From contig CP119076.1 of NCBI GenBank assembly GCA_029027985.1, forward strand, positions 186,001 to 250,000: a DNA stretch of 64,000 nt. Reading direction: 5' to 3'. The notes below the pieces were generated by a model that saw nothing but the letters and a program-made list of their open reading frames with translations, did no database searches and had not been told where the DNA came from. Made by a program: the position numbers and the translations under genes. Shown piece by piece: positions 57,135-64,000 of the stretch. Source of the DNA: Klebsiella aerogenes (GTDB taxonomy: Bacteria > Pseudomonadota > Gammaproteobacteria > Enterobacterales > Enterobacteriaceae). Within the stretch, counting starts at the first letter, position 1. Each line of letters opens with the position of its first letter.

Positions 57135-57415
57135 GTAGGGGTACCTGTTGTGGATAATCATTCTGCAATTCACTATACCCGTTATCCTGCAAGTTGCATG
57201 AGCGTTCACCCCGGTCGCATCGTTATCTCTGCTCCGGGGGATTAATGAGGGACATTCTTGTCCCTCACTGGAGGCCAGCCTTTGACTGGTCAAATTCGTT
57301 TCTACGGCCTTATTTATTTTTGAGCGTATTCGCTTTGCAATGCCGAAGTAATGCCGCTACTATCCGCGTCTATTTTTTATCCCACCCGAAACAACGCGCG
57401 GCAGGCAGGTGAAGT

Positions 57416-58582
57416 TTGAACAGGCGGTTAGGCCTTGTGCTATTGGCATTACTGTTGGTTTCAGGCTGCTCCGGTACGTTGTCGCAAATGAGCCCGCCCA
57501 GCAATGAAACCAGTCTGGTGGGGCAAAATGGGCAGCGGCTTTCTGTCGACACTTTTGTGACCCATTACATGCGCGAGAAGCAGGTCAGCGGCATGGTGGT
57601 GGCGATCATTCACCATAACGGCCCGGCTGAGTTTCATTGCTACGGCGTGACCGACAATAAGCAGCGCTACCCGATTACCCCGCAAACGTTATTCGCCCTG
57701 GGATCGTTGAGCAAAGGCGTGACCGCCGAAGTGGTGACGATGCTGGTCAACGAAGGGCGTTTGCACTGGCAAGATACGCTGCAAACCCTGCTGCCGCCGG
57801 GAACTGCCCTGAGCGAGGATGCCCGCAGGATCACCTTGTTACAGTTGGTGACTCACACTTCCGGTCTGCCGCGTCAGCCGATGAATCTACTGTCGCTGGA
57901 ACACTTGCTGGTCTATCTCAATAACGGTGAAAACTTCTATCACGAGCTTGATGCCGACGGCGTGCTCAGTTACCTGAGTACCTTCAACGCGCCGCTGGAA
58001 CGTGAACCGAGCTACTCTAACCTGGGCTATGCGATCCTCGGCTACCTCCTTACATACCAAACCGGCGAATCGATAGATACGCTGGCCTCGCGCATGATTT
58101 TTCGCCCGCTGGCGATGGGGAATACCAGTTTCCTGCCGCAGACGCTGCGCGCTTATCCACGGCGTGCGTTAGGACATGTTGGCGATCAGCCGAAGTTTAA
58201 ACCTCGCGGTGCGCTGACGCCGGACTGGCAGTTCAGTCATAACATGGTTGGCGCCGCGAGTTTGTATAGCGATGCCGGCGACTTGATTGAGTATGCCCGC
58301 GCCCACTTCGAACCTACTGGCCACGCGGCGCTGGATCAGGCATTCAAAGACGTTAGTGTTGATTATTATCCGCGACAGATCGAAGCGGCGAATATCGCCT
58401 GGGTGACCGACACGTTCGGTAAGCAGCAATTAACCTATCAGGTGGGGTATATCGGCGGCTATTCAAGCTATATCGGCTTTGATAAAGCGAATCAGAATGC
58501 GGTGGTGGTGCTGCAAAACAGCTTTAACTGGAGCAACTACGTCGGCCATCATATCCTGCGCAATTTGGCGCCGCAGCAATAA
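57416..58582 (+). CDS. serine-hydrolase lipoprotein (class C beta-lactamase/esterase fold)
   Basis: Predicted lipoprotein of 388 aa; the lipobox LLLVSGC puts the acylated Cys at 18. The rest has the beta-lactamase/DD-peptidase fold: catalytic SLSK at 97-100 (Ser97, Lys100) and YSN at 200-202. The third motif KTG is not seen; VGYIGGYSS near the C-terminus occupies its place. This set fits EstB-type esterases or penicillin-binding AmpH-like proteins better than a resistance beta-lactamase. The start is a TTG at 57416 close behind AGGTGAAG; no ATG in frame would keep the signal peptide. Its stop lies in the A-run of the gor terminator. Confidence 0.82.
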   Translation: MNRRLGLVLLALLLVSGCSGTLSQMSPPSNETSLVGQNGQRLSVDTFVTHYMREKQVSGMVVAIIHHNGPAEFHCYGVTDNKQRYPITPQTLFALGSLSKGVTAEVVTMLVNEGRLHWQDTLQTLLPPGTALSEDARRITLLQLVTHTSGLPRQPMNLLSLEHLLVYLNNGENFYHELDADGVLSYLSTFNAPLEREPSYSNLGYAILGYLLTYQTGESIDTLASRMIFRPLAMGNTSFLPQTLRAYPRRALGHVGDQPKFKPRGALTPDWQFSHNMVGAASLYSDAGDLIEYARAHFEPTGHAALDQAFKDVSVDYYPRQIEAANIAWVTDTFGKQQLTYQVGYIGGYSSYIGFDKANQNAVVVLQNSFNWSNYVGHHILRNLAPQQ

Positions 58583-58608
58583 AAAAGCCCCGTCCTGAGA
58601 CGGGGCTT
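58581..58608 (-). terminator. rho-independent terminator of gor
   Basis: AAGCCCCGTC and GACGGGGCTT form a perfect 10-bp stem with a 4-nt loop, followed on the minus strand by TTTTTT. It can also stop the convergent serine-hydrolase gene less efficiently. Confidence 0.9.
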
Positions 58609-58614
58609 CATGGA

Positions 58615-59967
58615 TTAACGCATGGTGACGAACTCTTCCGCCGCGGTTGGGTGGATAGCGACAGTGTTGTCGAAATCTTTTTTGGTGGCGCCCATCTTCA
58701 ACGCGACCGCGAAGCCCTGCAGCATCTCATCCATACCGAAGCCAATACCGTGGATACCGACAATCTTCTCTTCCGGGCCGACGCAAACCAGTTTCATCCG
58801 GCACGGCTGGCGGTGAGAGGTCACCGCGGTATACATCGCGGTGAAGGAAGATTTATATACCTTCACGGCATCGTCGCCGTACTGCTCGCGCGCCTGCGGC
58901 TCGGTTAAGCCCACGGTGCCGATCGGCGGGTGGCTGAAGACCACGGTCGGGATGTTGCTGTAGTCCAGATGCTCTTCCGGCTTGTTGTTAAACAGGCGTT
59001 CGGACAGGCGACGGCCCGCGGCTACTGCAACAGGAGTCAGCTCAACGGCGCCGGTGTTATCGCCGACGGCGTAAATTCCCGGTACGTTGGTGTTCTGGAA
59101 TTTATCGACGACGATATAGCCTTTATCGTTGGTTTTCACGCCGGTTGCCGCCAGATTGAAGTTATCGGTCGCCGGTTCGCGGCCAATCGCCCAAATCAGG
59201 CAATCTACGGTCTGGCTGCGGCCATCTTCCAGCGCCAGGGTCAGGCTGCCGTCGGCATTCTTGACCACTGCTTTCGGGATTGCATTGGTGTGCAGCTGCG
59301 GGCCTTCGGCATTCATCACTTCAACCAGCGTCTCGACAATCAGCGGATCGAAGCTACGCAGCGGCGCGTGTTTACGTACGAACAGGTGCGTTTCGGCACC
59401 GAGGCCGTTAATCACGCCAGCCAGCTCAACGGCGATATAGCCTGCGCCGACTACGGCCACGCGCTTCGGCAGCGCTGGCAGTTCGAAGAAACCGTCGGAA
59501 TCAATACCGTATTCGACGCCCGGAATGTTCGGGTGGCTCGGGCGGCCGCCGGTGGCGATCAGAATATGATCGGCGGTAATGGTTTCGCCGTTGACTTCAA
59601 CGGTGTGAGCATCGATAAAGCGGGCGAAGCCTTTGATAACATCAACCTTATTCTTACCCAGCACGTTGTCGTAAGAGGTATGAATGCGGTCGATATAGGC
59701 GCTGCGGCTGGCAACCAGCTTATTCCAGTCGAAATGGTTGATCGTGGTATCGAAACCGTAATCCGGGCCATACAGATGAATTGCTTCGCGAATCTGCGCC
59801 GCATGCCACATGACTTTTTTCGGCACGCAGCCGACGTTGACGCAGGTGCCGCCCAGCTCTTTGGCTTCAATCAGCGCGCACTTTTGACCGTACATTGCCG
59901 CACGGTTAATCGAGGCGATACCGCCGCTGCCGCCGCCGATGGCGAGGTAATCATAATGTTTGCTCAT
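58615..59967 (-). CDS. gor: glutathione-disulfide reductase
   Basis: Cytoplasmic FAD enzyme of 450 aa that reduces oxidised glutathione with NADPH. The FAD site [10 protein letters not shown] is at the N-terminus, the redox-active disulfide is Cys42/Cys47 in [13 protein letters not shown], the NADPH site is GAGYIAVE with downstream Arg residues (VRKHAPLR), and the C-terminal dimer motif ends in HPTAAEE. It is nearly identical to E. coli Gor. The start was placed at the second ATG (59967), which gives the E. coli length and 9-bp spacing from AGGA; the first ATG (59973) is too close. rlmJ lies upstream on the same strand. Confidence 0.97.
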   Translation of the reverse strand: MSKHYDYLAIGGGSGGIASINRAAMYGQKCALIEAKELGGTCVNVGCVPKKVMWHAAQIREAIHLYGPDYGFDTTINHFDWNKLVASRSAYIDRIHTSYDNVLGKNKVDVIKGFARFIDAHTVEVNGETITADHILIATGGRPSHPNIPGVEYGIDSDGFFELPALPKRVAVVGAGYIAVELAGVINGLGAETHLFVRKHAPLRSFDPLIVETLVEVMNAEGPQLHTNAIPKAVVKNADGSLTLALEDGRSQTVDCLIWAIGREPATDNFNLAATGVKTNDKGYIVVDKFQNTNVPGIYAVGDNTGAVELTPVAVAAGRRLSERLFNNKPEEHLDYSNIPTVVFSHPPIGTVGLTEPQAREQYGDDAVKVYKSSFTAMYTAVTSHRQPCRMKLVCVGPEEKIVGIHGIGFGMDEMLQGFAVALKMGATKKDFDNTVAIHPTAAEEFVTMR

Positions 59968-60039
59968 GCCCATATGTCCTTAATCGTTGATTGCCGCGAT
60001 TGTAGCGCGAGGCTTAAAAGGTTCCACCGATGGTTGCGA

Positions 60040-60882
60040 TTACTCCGGTACGATCCAACTCACGGTGGCATGGCCGGTACCGGCCGGAACCAGTTTGCTG
60101 TGCAGCCATGGCAGCACGTTGTTCATCTGCTGTTCCAGCTTCCACGGCGGGTTGATGACGATCATTCCGGAGGCGGTCATGCCGCGCTGGTCGCTGTCCG
60201 GACGCACCGCCAACTCAATCTGCAGAATTTTGCGAATACCGGTGGCTTCTAACTCTTTGATCATACGTTTGATTTGTGCGCGCAGCACCACCGGATACCA
60301 CAGTGCGTAGGTGCCGGTAGCGAAGCGTTTGTAGCCTTCGTTGATCCCGGTAACCACCGCCTGGTAGTCGGTTTTAATTTCGTATGGCGGGTCGATCAGC
60401 ACCAGACCGCGGCGAGAAACCGGCGGCAGCTTGGCTTTCAACTGCTGGTAACCATCAGCTTTATCTACGCGCGCACGGCTGTCTTTCTGGAACTCGGCGC
60501 GCAGCAATGGGAAGTCGCTCGGGTGTAGTTCGGTCATCTGCAGACTGTCCTGCTCGCGCAGCAACTGGCGGGCGATTAGCGGTGAACCCGGGTAGTAGCG
60601 CAGCTGGCCGCTGCGGTTGAAATGTTCGACGACCGAAATATAAGGTTCAAGCTCTGTTGGCAGATCGTCCTGCTGCCAGATGCGGGCGATACCTTCGAGA
60701 TACTCGCCGGTGCGCTCGGCGTGCTCGCCGCTCAGCTGATAGCGGCCCGCGCCAGCGTGGGTGTCCAGGTAGAGAAACGGTTTTTCTTTCTCTTTCAGCG
60801 CTTCAATGATCAGACTCTGAACGGTGTGTTTAAGGACGTCGGCGTGGTTGCCTGCGTGAAAGCTGTGGCGATAACTGAGCAT
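60040..60882 (-). CDS. rlmJ: 23S rRNA (adenine-2030-N6)-methyltransferase RlmJ
   Basis: SAM-dependent rRNA methyltransferase of 280 aa, the E. coli length, that methylates A2030 of 23S rRNA. The N-terminus MLSYRHSFHAGNHADVLKHT is the family hallmark; the catalytic motif is DPPYE within LVLIDPPYEIKTDY. LDTHAGAGRY is the SAM-binding loop. The start at 60882 follows E. coli; the longer frame to 60999 overlaps the promoter of the divergent phosphatase. It lies 72 bp upstream of gor, as in E. coli. Confidence 0.97.
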   Translation of the reverse strand: MLSYRHSFHAGNHADVLKHTVQSLIIEALKEKEKPFLYLDTHAGAGRYQLSGEHAERTGEYLEGIARIWQQDDLPTELEPYISVVEHFNRSGQLRYYPGSPLIARQLLREQDSLQMTELHPSDFPLLRAEFQKDSRARVDKADGYQQLKAKLPPVSRRGLVLIDPPYEIKTDYQAVVTGINEGYKRFATGTYALWYPVVLRAQIKRMIKELEATGIRKILQIELAVRPDSDQRGMTASGMIVINPPWKLEQQMNNVLPWLHSKLVPAGTGHATVSWIVPE

Positions 60883-61000
60883 GGATGCAGATATTCCGGG
60901 AGTTAAACAAGTTAACCGACAGTTTACCGCAGTTCGCCCTGGATTGCCGCTGTCGCGCCGCGCTGTTTCAATCACCGCAAAAGCGTTGCAAAACATCACG

Positions 61001-61034
61001 CTGTCATAAAAGCGTCAAAATGCCGCGCTAGCGT
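61001..61034 (+). promoter_or_regulatory. Pho-box-like repeat and -10 upstream of the acid phosphatase gene
   Basis: CTGTCAT (61001-61007), 4 bp, GCGTCAA (61012-61018) gives the 18-bp layout of a PhoB box (two CTGTCAT-type heptamers 4 bp apart); the second half matches at 5 of 7 positions. TAGCGT at 61029-61034 stands where the -10 box of a PhoB-dependent promoter is expected, about 10 bp after the box. Confidence 0.55.
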
Positions 61035-61075
61035 CGGGTGAAGGCAAGGTAATTATTTGAATAAAAGGAAAAATA

Positions 61076-62347
61076 ATGAAAATGCAACTCACGCTGCTGG
61101 CGACGGCGCTGCTGCTGGCGCAACCGGTGTTAGCCAGAGAGGTTCCACTCAACACGGCGGCGGCGATCGCCAATTCCGTGACGCCAGCGGCCTCCGAACC
61201 GGCGTTTGACGATCTTGAGCGCCAGGCGCTGACTCAACTGCGCGGCGCGCTGAAAGGCGATGCCGCTACGCTCACCCGCGACCAGCTTGCGCACAGCAGG
61301 CAGAATAAAACCCAGGCGGATAAAGCCTGGCTGAAGGCCAGCGGCTACGACTTCCAGACTAAAGCTAATCAGCAGGCGGGCATTGCGCTACTTTCCGCGT
61401 TCAGTACGCTGCCACCAATAGTTGTACAGCAGAATCTTGATACCGTCACCGCCATTAACCGCGACGCTGTACAGACAACGCGCCATCAGGCGCTGGCCGA
61501 TGCCGAAGGTATTAGCTATCTCTATTTCCTCAGCGACGCGCTGGGGCCGCGGTTGGGGAAAGCATTCCTCGTCGCCTATGACAAAGGCGAGTTGGGCAAG
61601 GCGGCGGCGCTGATCAAAGCGTCGGAAGTCAGTACCGGGGCGGCGAAAAAGCATTTCAACAACCCACGACCGTTCCTGATTCAGGGCAACACGATCCACC
61701 TGGTGCCGGATGATGTGGTGGTGAAAGATAACCAACCGTACACCGCCGATGGCGGCTCGTTTCCCAGCGGCCACACCAATACCGGCTATACCGATGCGCT
61801 GTTGATGGCGGAGATGATCCCCGAGCGCTTCGATGCGCTGGTGACTCGCGGTGCTCGCTATGGCTACTCGCGCATTGTGCTGGGCGTGCATTATCCGCTG
61901 GACGTGATGGGCTCGCGGATGGTGGCGCAGCGCAACGTCGCCCATTATCTTAACGATCCTAAGTACCGCGTATTATTTAACGACGCTCGCGACCAGTTGC
62001 GCGCCGCGCTGGAGAAAGAGTGTGGTACGTCGCTTGCCGAGTGTGCGAAGACGAGCGGTAAAGACGATCCGTATCGTGACCCGGCAATGCGTGATTTCTA
62101 TCGCTTTACGATGACCTATGACCTGCCGCAGCAGAAGGGCGCACAGACGCATCTGCAGGTGCCGGAGGGGGCGGAGGTACTGTTGGAGGCCGCCTTGCCG
62201 CAGTTGTCCGTCGCACAGCGCCGGGCGTTAATGGTCAACACCGCGCTGCCGGCTGGTTATCCGCTCTCGGGAAATACCGCCGATCAGCAGTTCTGGCAGC
62301 GTCTGAATCTGCCGGCGGCCTGGGAGATGGCGCAAAAAAGGCATTAA
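61076..62347 (+). CDS. PAP2-type (class A-like) periplasmic acid phosphatase, long form
   Basis: Exported phosphatase of 423 aa with a signal peptide ending at QPVLA/REVP. The three-part PAP2 active site is complete: K191-x6-R198-P199 (KKHFNNPRP), PSGH at 230-233 in GGSFPSGHTNTG, and S265-R-x5-H272-x3-D276. The order and GSFPSGHT-like sequence fit class A non-specific acid phosphatases (PhoN/PhoC), but those are about 250 aa. Here there are about 100 extra residues at each end of the core, including two C-terminal Cys in ECGTSLAEC. It probably releases phosphate from organic phosphates in the periplasm. A Pho-box-like site upstream suggests induction by phosphate starvation. It is not in E. 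coli at this position. Confidence 0.87.
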   Translation: MKMQLTLLATALLLAQPVLAREVPLNTAAAIANSVTPAASEPAFDDLERQALTQLRGALKGDAATLTRDQLAHSRQNKTQADKAWLKASGYDFQTKANQQAGIALLSAFSTLPPIVVQQNLDTVTAINRDAVQTTRHQALADAEGISYLYFLSDALGPRLGKAFLVAYDKGELGKAAALIKASEVSTGAAKKHFNNPRPFLIQGNTIHLVPDDVVVKDNQPYTADGGSFPSGHTNTGYTDALLMAEMIPERFDALVTRGARYGYSRIVLGVHYPLDVMGSRMVAQRNVAHYLNDPKYRVLFNDARDQLRAALEKECGTSLAECAKTSGKDDPYRDPAMRDFYRFTMTYDLPQQKGAQTHLQVPEGAEVLLEAALPQLSVAQRRALMVNTALPAGYPLSGNTADQQFWQRLNLPAAWEMAQKRH

Positions 62348-62353
62348 TCTCGT

Positions 62354-62384
62354 CCCCGTCGGTTCTGAGACTGGCGGGGTTTTT
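62354..62384 (+). terminator. rho-independent terminator of the phosphatase gene
   Basis: CCCCGTCGGT and ACTGGCGGGG pair over 10 bp (two G-T wobbles) around a 6-nt loop, followed by TTTTT, 7 bp after the stop. Confidence 0.88.
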
Positions 62385-62436
62385 AACCAACGGGCGGACT
62401 TATCGCAGCAATACCCGCCGCGGCGCACCGCCTGTC

Positions 62437-62467
62437 ATTGAAATTCCCCCAACTATCCCCCATTCTA
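62437..62467 (+). promoter_or_regulatory. heat-shock (sigma-32) promoter of prlC
   Basis: ATTGAAA (62437-62443) and CCCCATTCTA (62458-62467) are separated by 14 bp, close to the sigma-32 consensus (CTTGAAA, 11-16 bp, CCCCATNTA). It lies about 60 bp before prlC. opdA/prlC was shown to be heat-shock regulated in Salmonella. Confidence 0.82.
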
Positions 62468-62528
62468 GATCTCATGCAAAAGCGCCGGAACGCGCGCTTC
62501 ATTCACCCTTTTCAACAGGACAGCGCAT

Positions 62529-64000
62529 ATGACCAATCCATTATTGACGCCTTTTTCATTGCCGCCTTTTTCTGCGATTAAACCGGAGCACGTGGTCCCT
62601 GCGGTCACTAAAGCGCTGGATGATTGTCGGGCCGCAGTGGAAAGCGCGGTGGCGCACGGCGCGCCGTATAGCTGGGACAATCTTTGCCAGCCGCTGGCGG
62701 AAGTGGACGATGTGCTGGGACGCATCTTCTCGCCCGTTAGCCATCTGAACTCGGTGAAAAACAGCCCGGAACTGCGTGAGGCCTACGAACAAACGCTGCC
62801 GCTGCTCTCTGAGTACAGCACCTGGGTCGGCCAGCATGAAGGCCTGTACAAAGCATACCGCGACCTGCGCGATGGCGATAACTACGCCACGCTGAACACC
62901 GCGCAGAAAAAAGCAGTCGATAATGCGCTGCGCGATTTTGAATTATCCGGTATTGGCCTGCCGCCGGAAGCGCAGAAACGCTACGGTGAAATTGCCGCGC
63001 GCCTTTCCGAGCTTGGCAACCTGTACAGCAACAACGTGCTTGACGCCACTATGGGATGGAACAAGCTGGTGACCGATGTCGCCAATCTTGCCGGGATGCC
63101 GGAAAGCGCGCTGGCGGCCGCTCAAGCTCAGGCGCAGGCTAAAGAGCAAGAAGGGTATCTGTTGACGCTGGATATCCCGAGCTACCTGCCGGTGATGACC
63201 TACTGCGACAACCAGACGCTGCGTGAAGAGATGTATCGCGCTTATTCCACCCGCGCCTCCGATCAGGGGCCGAACGCCGGTAAATGGGATAACAGCCCGG
63301 TAATGGCGGAAATCCTCGCGCTGCGTCATGAGCTGGCGCAACTGCTGGGCTTTGAAAGTTACGCCTTTAAATCACTGGCCACCAAAATGGCTGAGAACCC
63401 GCAGCAGGTGCTCGACTTCCTGACCGACCTGGCGAAACGCGCGCGTCCGCAGGGCGAAAAAGAGCTGGCTCAGCTACGCGCTTTCGCCAAAGCCGAGTTC
63501 GGCGTCGACGAACTGCAACCGTGGGATATCGCTTACTACAGCGAAAAACAGAAACAACATCTCTACAGCATCAGCGACGAACAACTGCGTCCTTACTTCC
63601 CGGAAAACAAAGCGGTTAATGGCCTGTTCGAAGTCGTTAAACGTATTTACGGCATTACCGCTAAAGAGCGTACCGACATCGATGTATGGCATCCGGAAGT
63701 GCGTTTCTTCGAGCTGTATGACGAAAACAATGAACTGCGCGGCAGCTTCTATCTCGACCTGTATGCCCGCGAACATAAGCGCGGCGGGGCGTGGATGGAC
63801 GATTGCGTCGGCCAGATGCGTAAACTGGACGGTTCGCTGCAGAAACCGGTCGCTTACCTGACCTGTAACTTCAACCGTCCGGTGAACGGTAAACCAGCAC
63901 TATTCACCCATGATGAAGTGATCACCCTGTTCCACGAGTTTGGTCACGGTCTGCATCATATGCTGACCCGTATCGACACCGCCGGGGTGTCCGGTATCAG
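62529..64000 (+). CDS. prlC: oligopeptidase A, 3' end cut by window
   Basis: Cytoplasmic zinc metallopeptidase of the M3 (thimet) family that degrades short peptides, including cleaved signal peptides. About 490 codons are present out of about 680. The translation begins MTNPLLTPFSLPPFSAIKPE, and the zinc motif HEFGHGLHH (HExGH) is visible near the right edge, just before the window ends. The start is the ATG at 62529; the ribosome site is ACAGGA, about 10 bp upstream. A heat-shock promoter lies upstream. In E. coli and Salmonella the SAM-dependent methyltransferase gene rsmJ follows; that lies outside the window. Confidence 0.97.
   Translation, partial: MTNPLLTPFSLPPFSAIKPEHVVPAVTKALDDCRAAVESAVAHGAPYSWDNLCQPLAEVDDVLGRIFSPVSHLNSVKNSPELREAYEQTLPLLSEYSTWVGQHEGLYKAYRDLRDGDNYATLNTAQKKAVDNALRDFELSGIGLPPEAQKRYGEIAARLSELGNLYSNNVLDATMGWNKLVTDVANLAGMPESALAAAQAQAQAKEQEGYLLTLDIPSYLPVMTYCDNQTLREEMYRAYSTRASDQGPNAGKWDNSPVMAEILALRHELAQLLGFESYAFKSLATKMAENPQQVLDFLTDLAKRARPQGEKELAQLRAFAKAEFGVDELQPWDIAYYSEKQKQHLYSISDEQLRPYFPENKAVNGLFEVVKRIYGITAKERTDIDVWHPEVRFFELYDENNELRGSFYLDLYAREHKRGGAWMDDCVGQMRKLDGSLQKPVAYLTCNFNRPVNGKPALFTHDEVITLFHEFGHGLHHMLTRIDTAGVSGI

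Overview
The window is a chromosomal segment of an enterobacterium, most likely of the Klebsiella/Raoultella group. Gene order follows the E. coli K-12 block from ghrB to prlC (ghrB, yiaD, bisC, yiaC, tag, yhjY, yhjX, eptB, proK, dppABCDF, ldrD, bcs, pdeK, dctA, yhjJ, kdgK, yhjE, yhjD, yhjC, treF, gor, rlmJ, prlC), and proteins align closely with the E. coli versions as I remember them. The genus call is an inference from GC-rich codon use and from the absence of the motility-linked gene pdeH (and yhjG) between kdgK and yhjE.

Left part (1-5082): a probable 2-ketogluconate catabolic operon on the minus strand, kguE-kguK-kguT-ghrB, with a LacI-family regulator upstream and a near-palindromic operator overlapping a good promoter. 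Then come yiaD, bisC, yiaC, tag, yhjY, yhjX (with a YpdB-type direct repeat upstream), eptB and tRNA-Pro(CGG) with a strong stable-RNA promoter and terminator.

Middle (13.7-21.1 kb): an AT-rich accessory block directly after the tRNA. It holds an EcpR/MatA-like LuxR regulator with six cysteines in its first 37 residues, divergent across about 650 bp from a five-gene chaperone-usher fimbrial operon (major subunit, chaperone, usher, tip adhesin, second chaperone). An 840-bp non-coding stretch follows, with one candidate small membrane protein and the dppA leader. The dppABCDF dipeptide ABC transporter comes next, then an ldrD/rdlD type I toxin-antitoxin locus whose 35-codon toxin gene and antisense RNA can both be read from the sequence.

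28-42 kb: a complete E. coli-type cellulose locus, bcsEFG divergent from bcsRQABZC. It covers synthesis (BcsAB), export (BcsC), endoglucanase (BcsZ), assembly at the pole or c-di-GMP sensing (BcsRQE) and phosphoethanolamine decoration (BcsFG). The EAL/GGDEF protein PdeK follows.

Right part (44.5-64 kb): dctA, the pseudo-peptidase yhjJ, kdgK with a KdgR-like operator, yhjE, yhjD, the LysR gene yhjC divergent from a short-chain dehydrogenase, a GNAT acetyltransferase, treF, an iron-type alcohol dehydrogenase with a Gln at one usual metal-ligand position, a serine-hydrolase lipoprotein, gor, rlmJ, a long PAP2-type acid phosphatase behind a Pho-box-like repeat, and the start of prlC behind a heat-shock-type promoter. 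No insertion sequence, integrase, CRISPR array or prophage gene was seen. ghrB and prlC are cut by the window edges.
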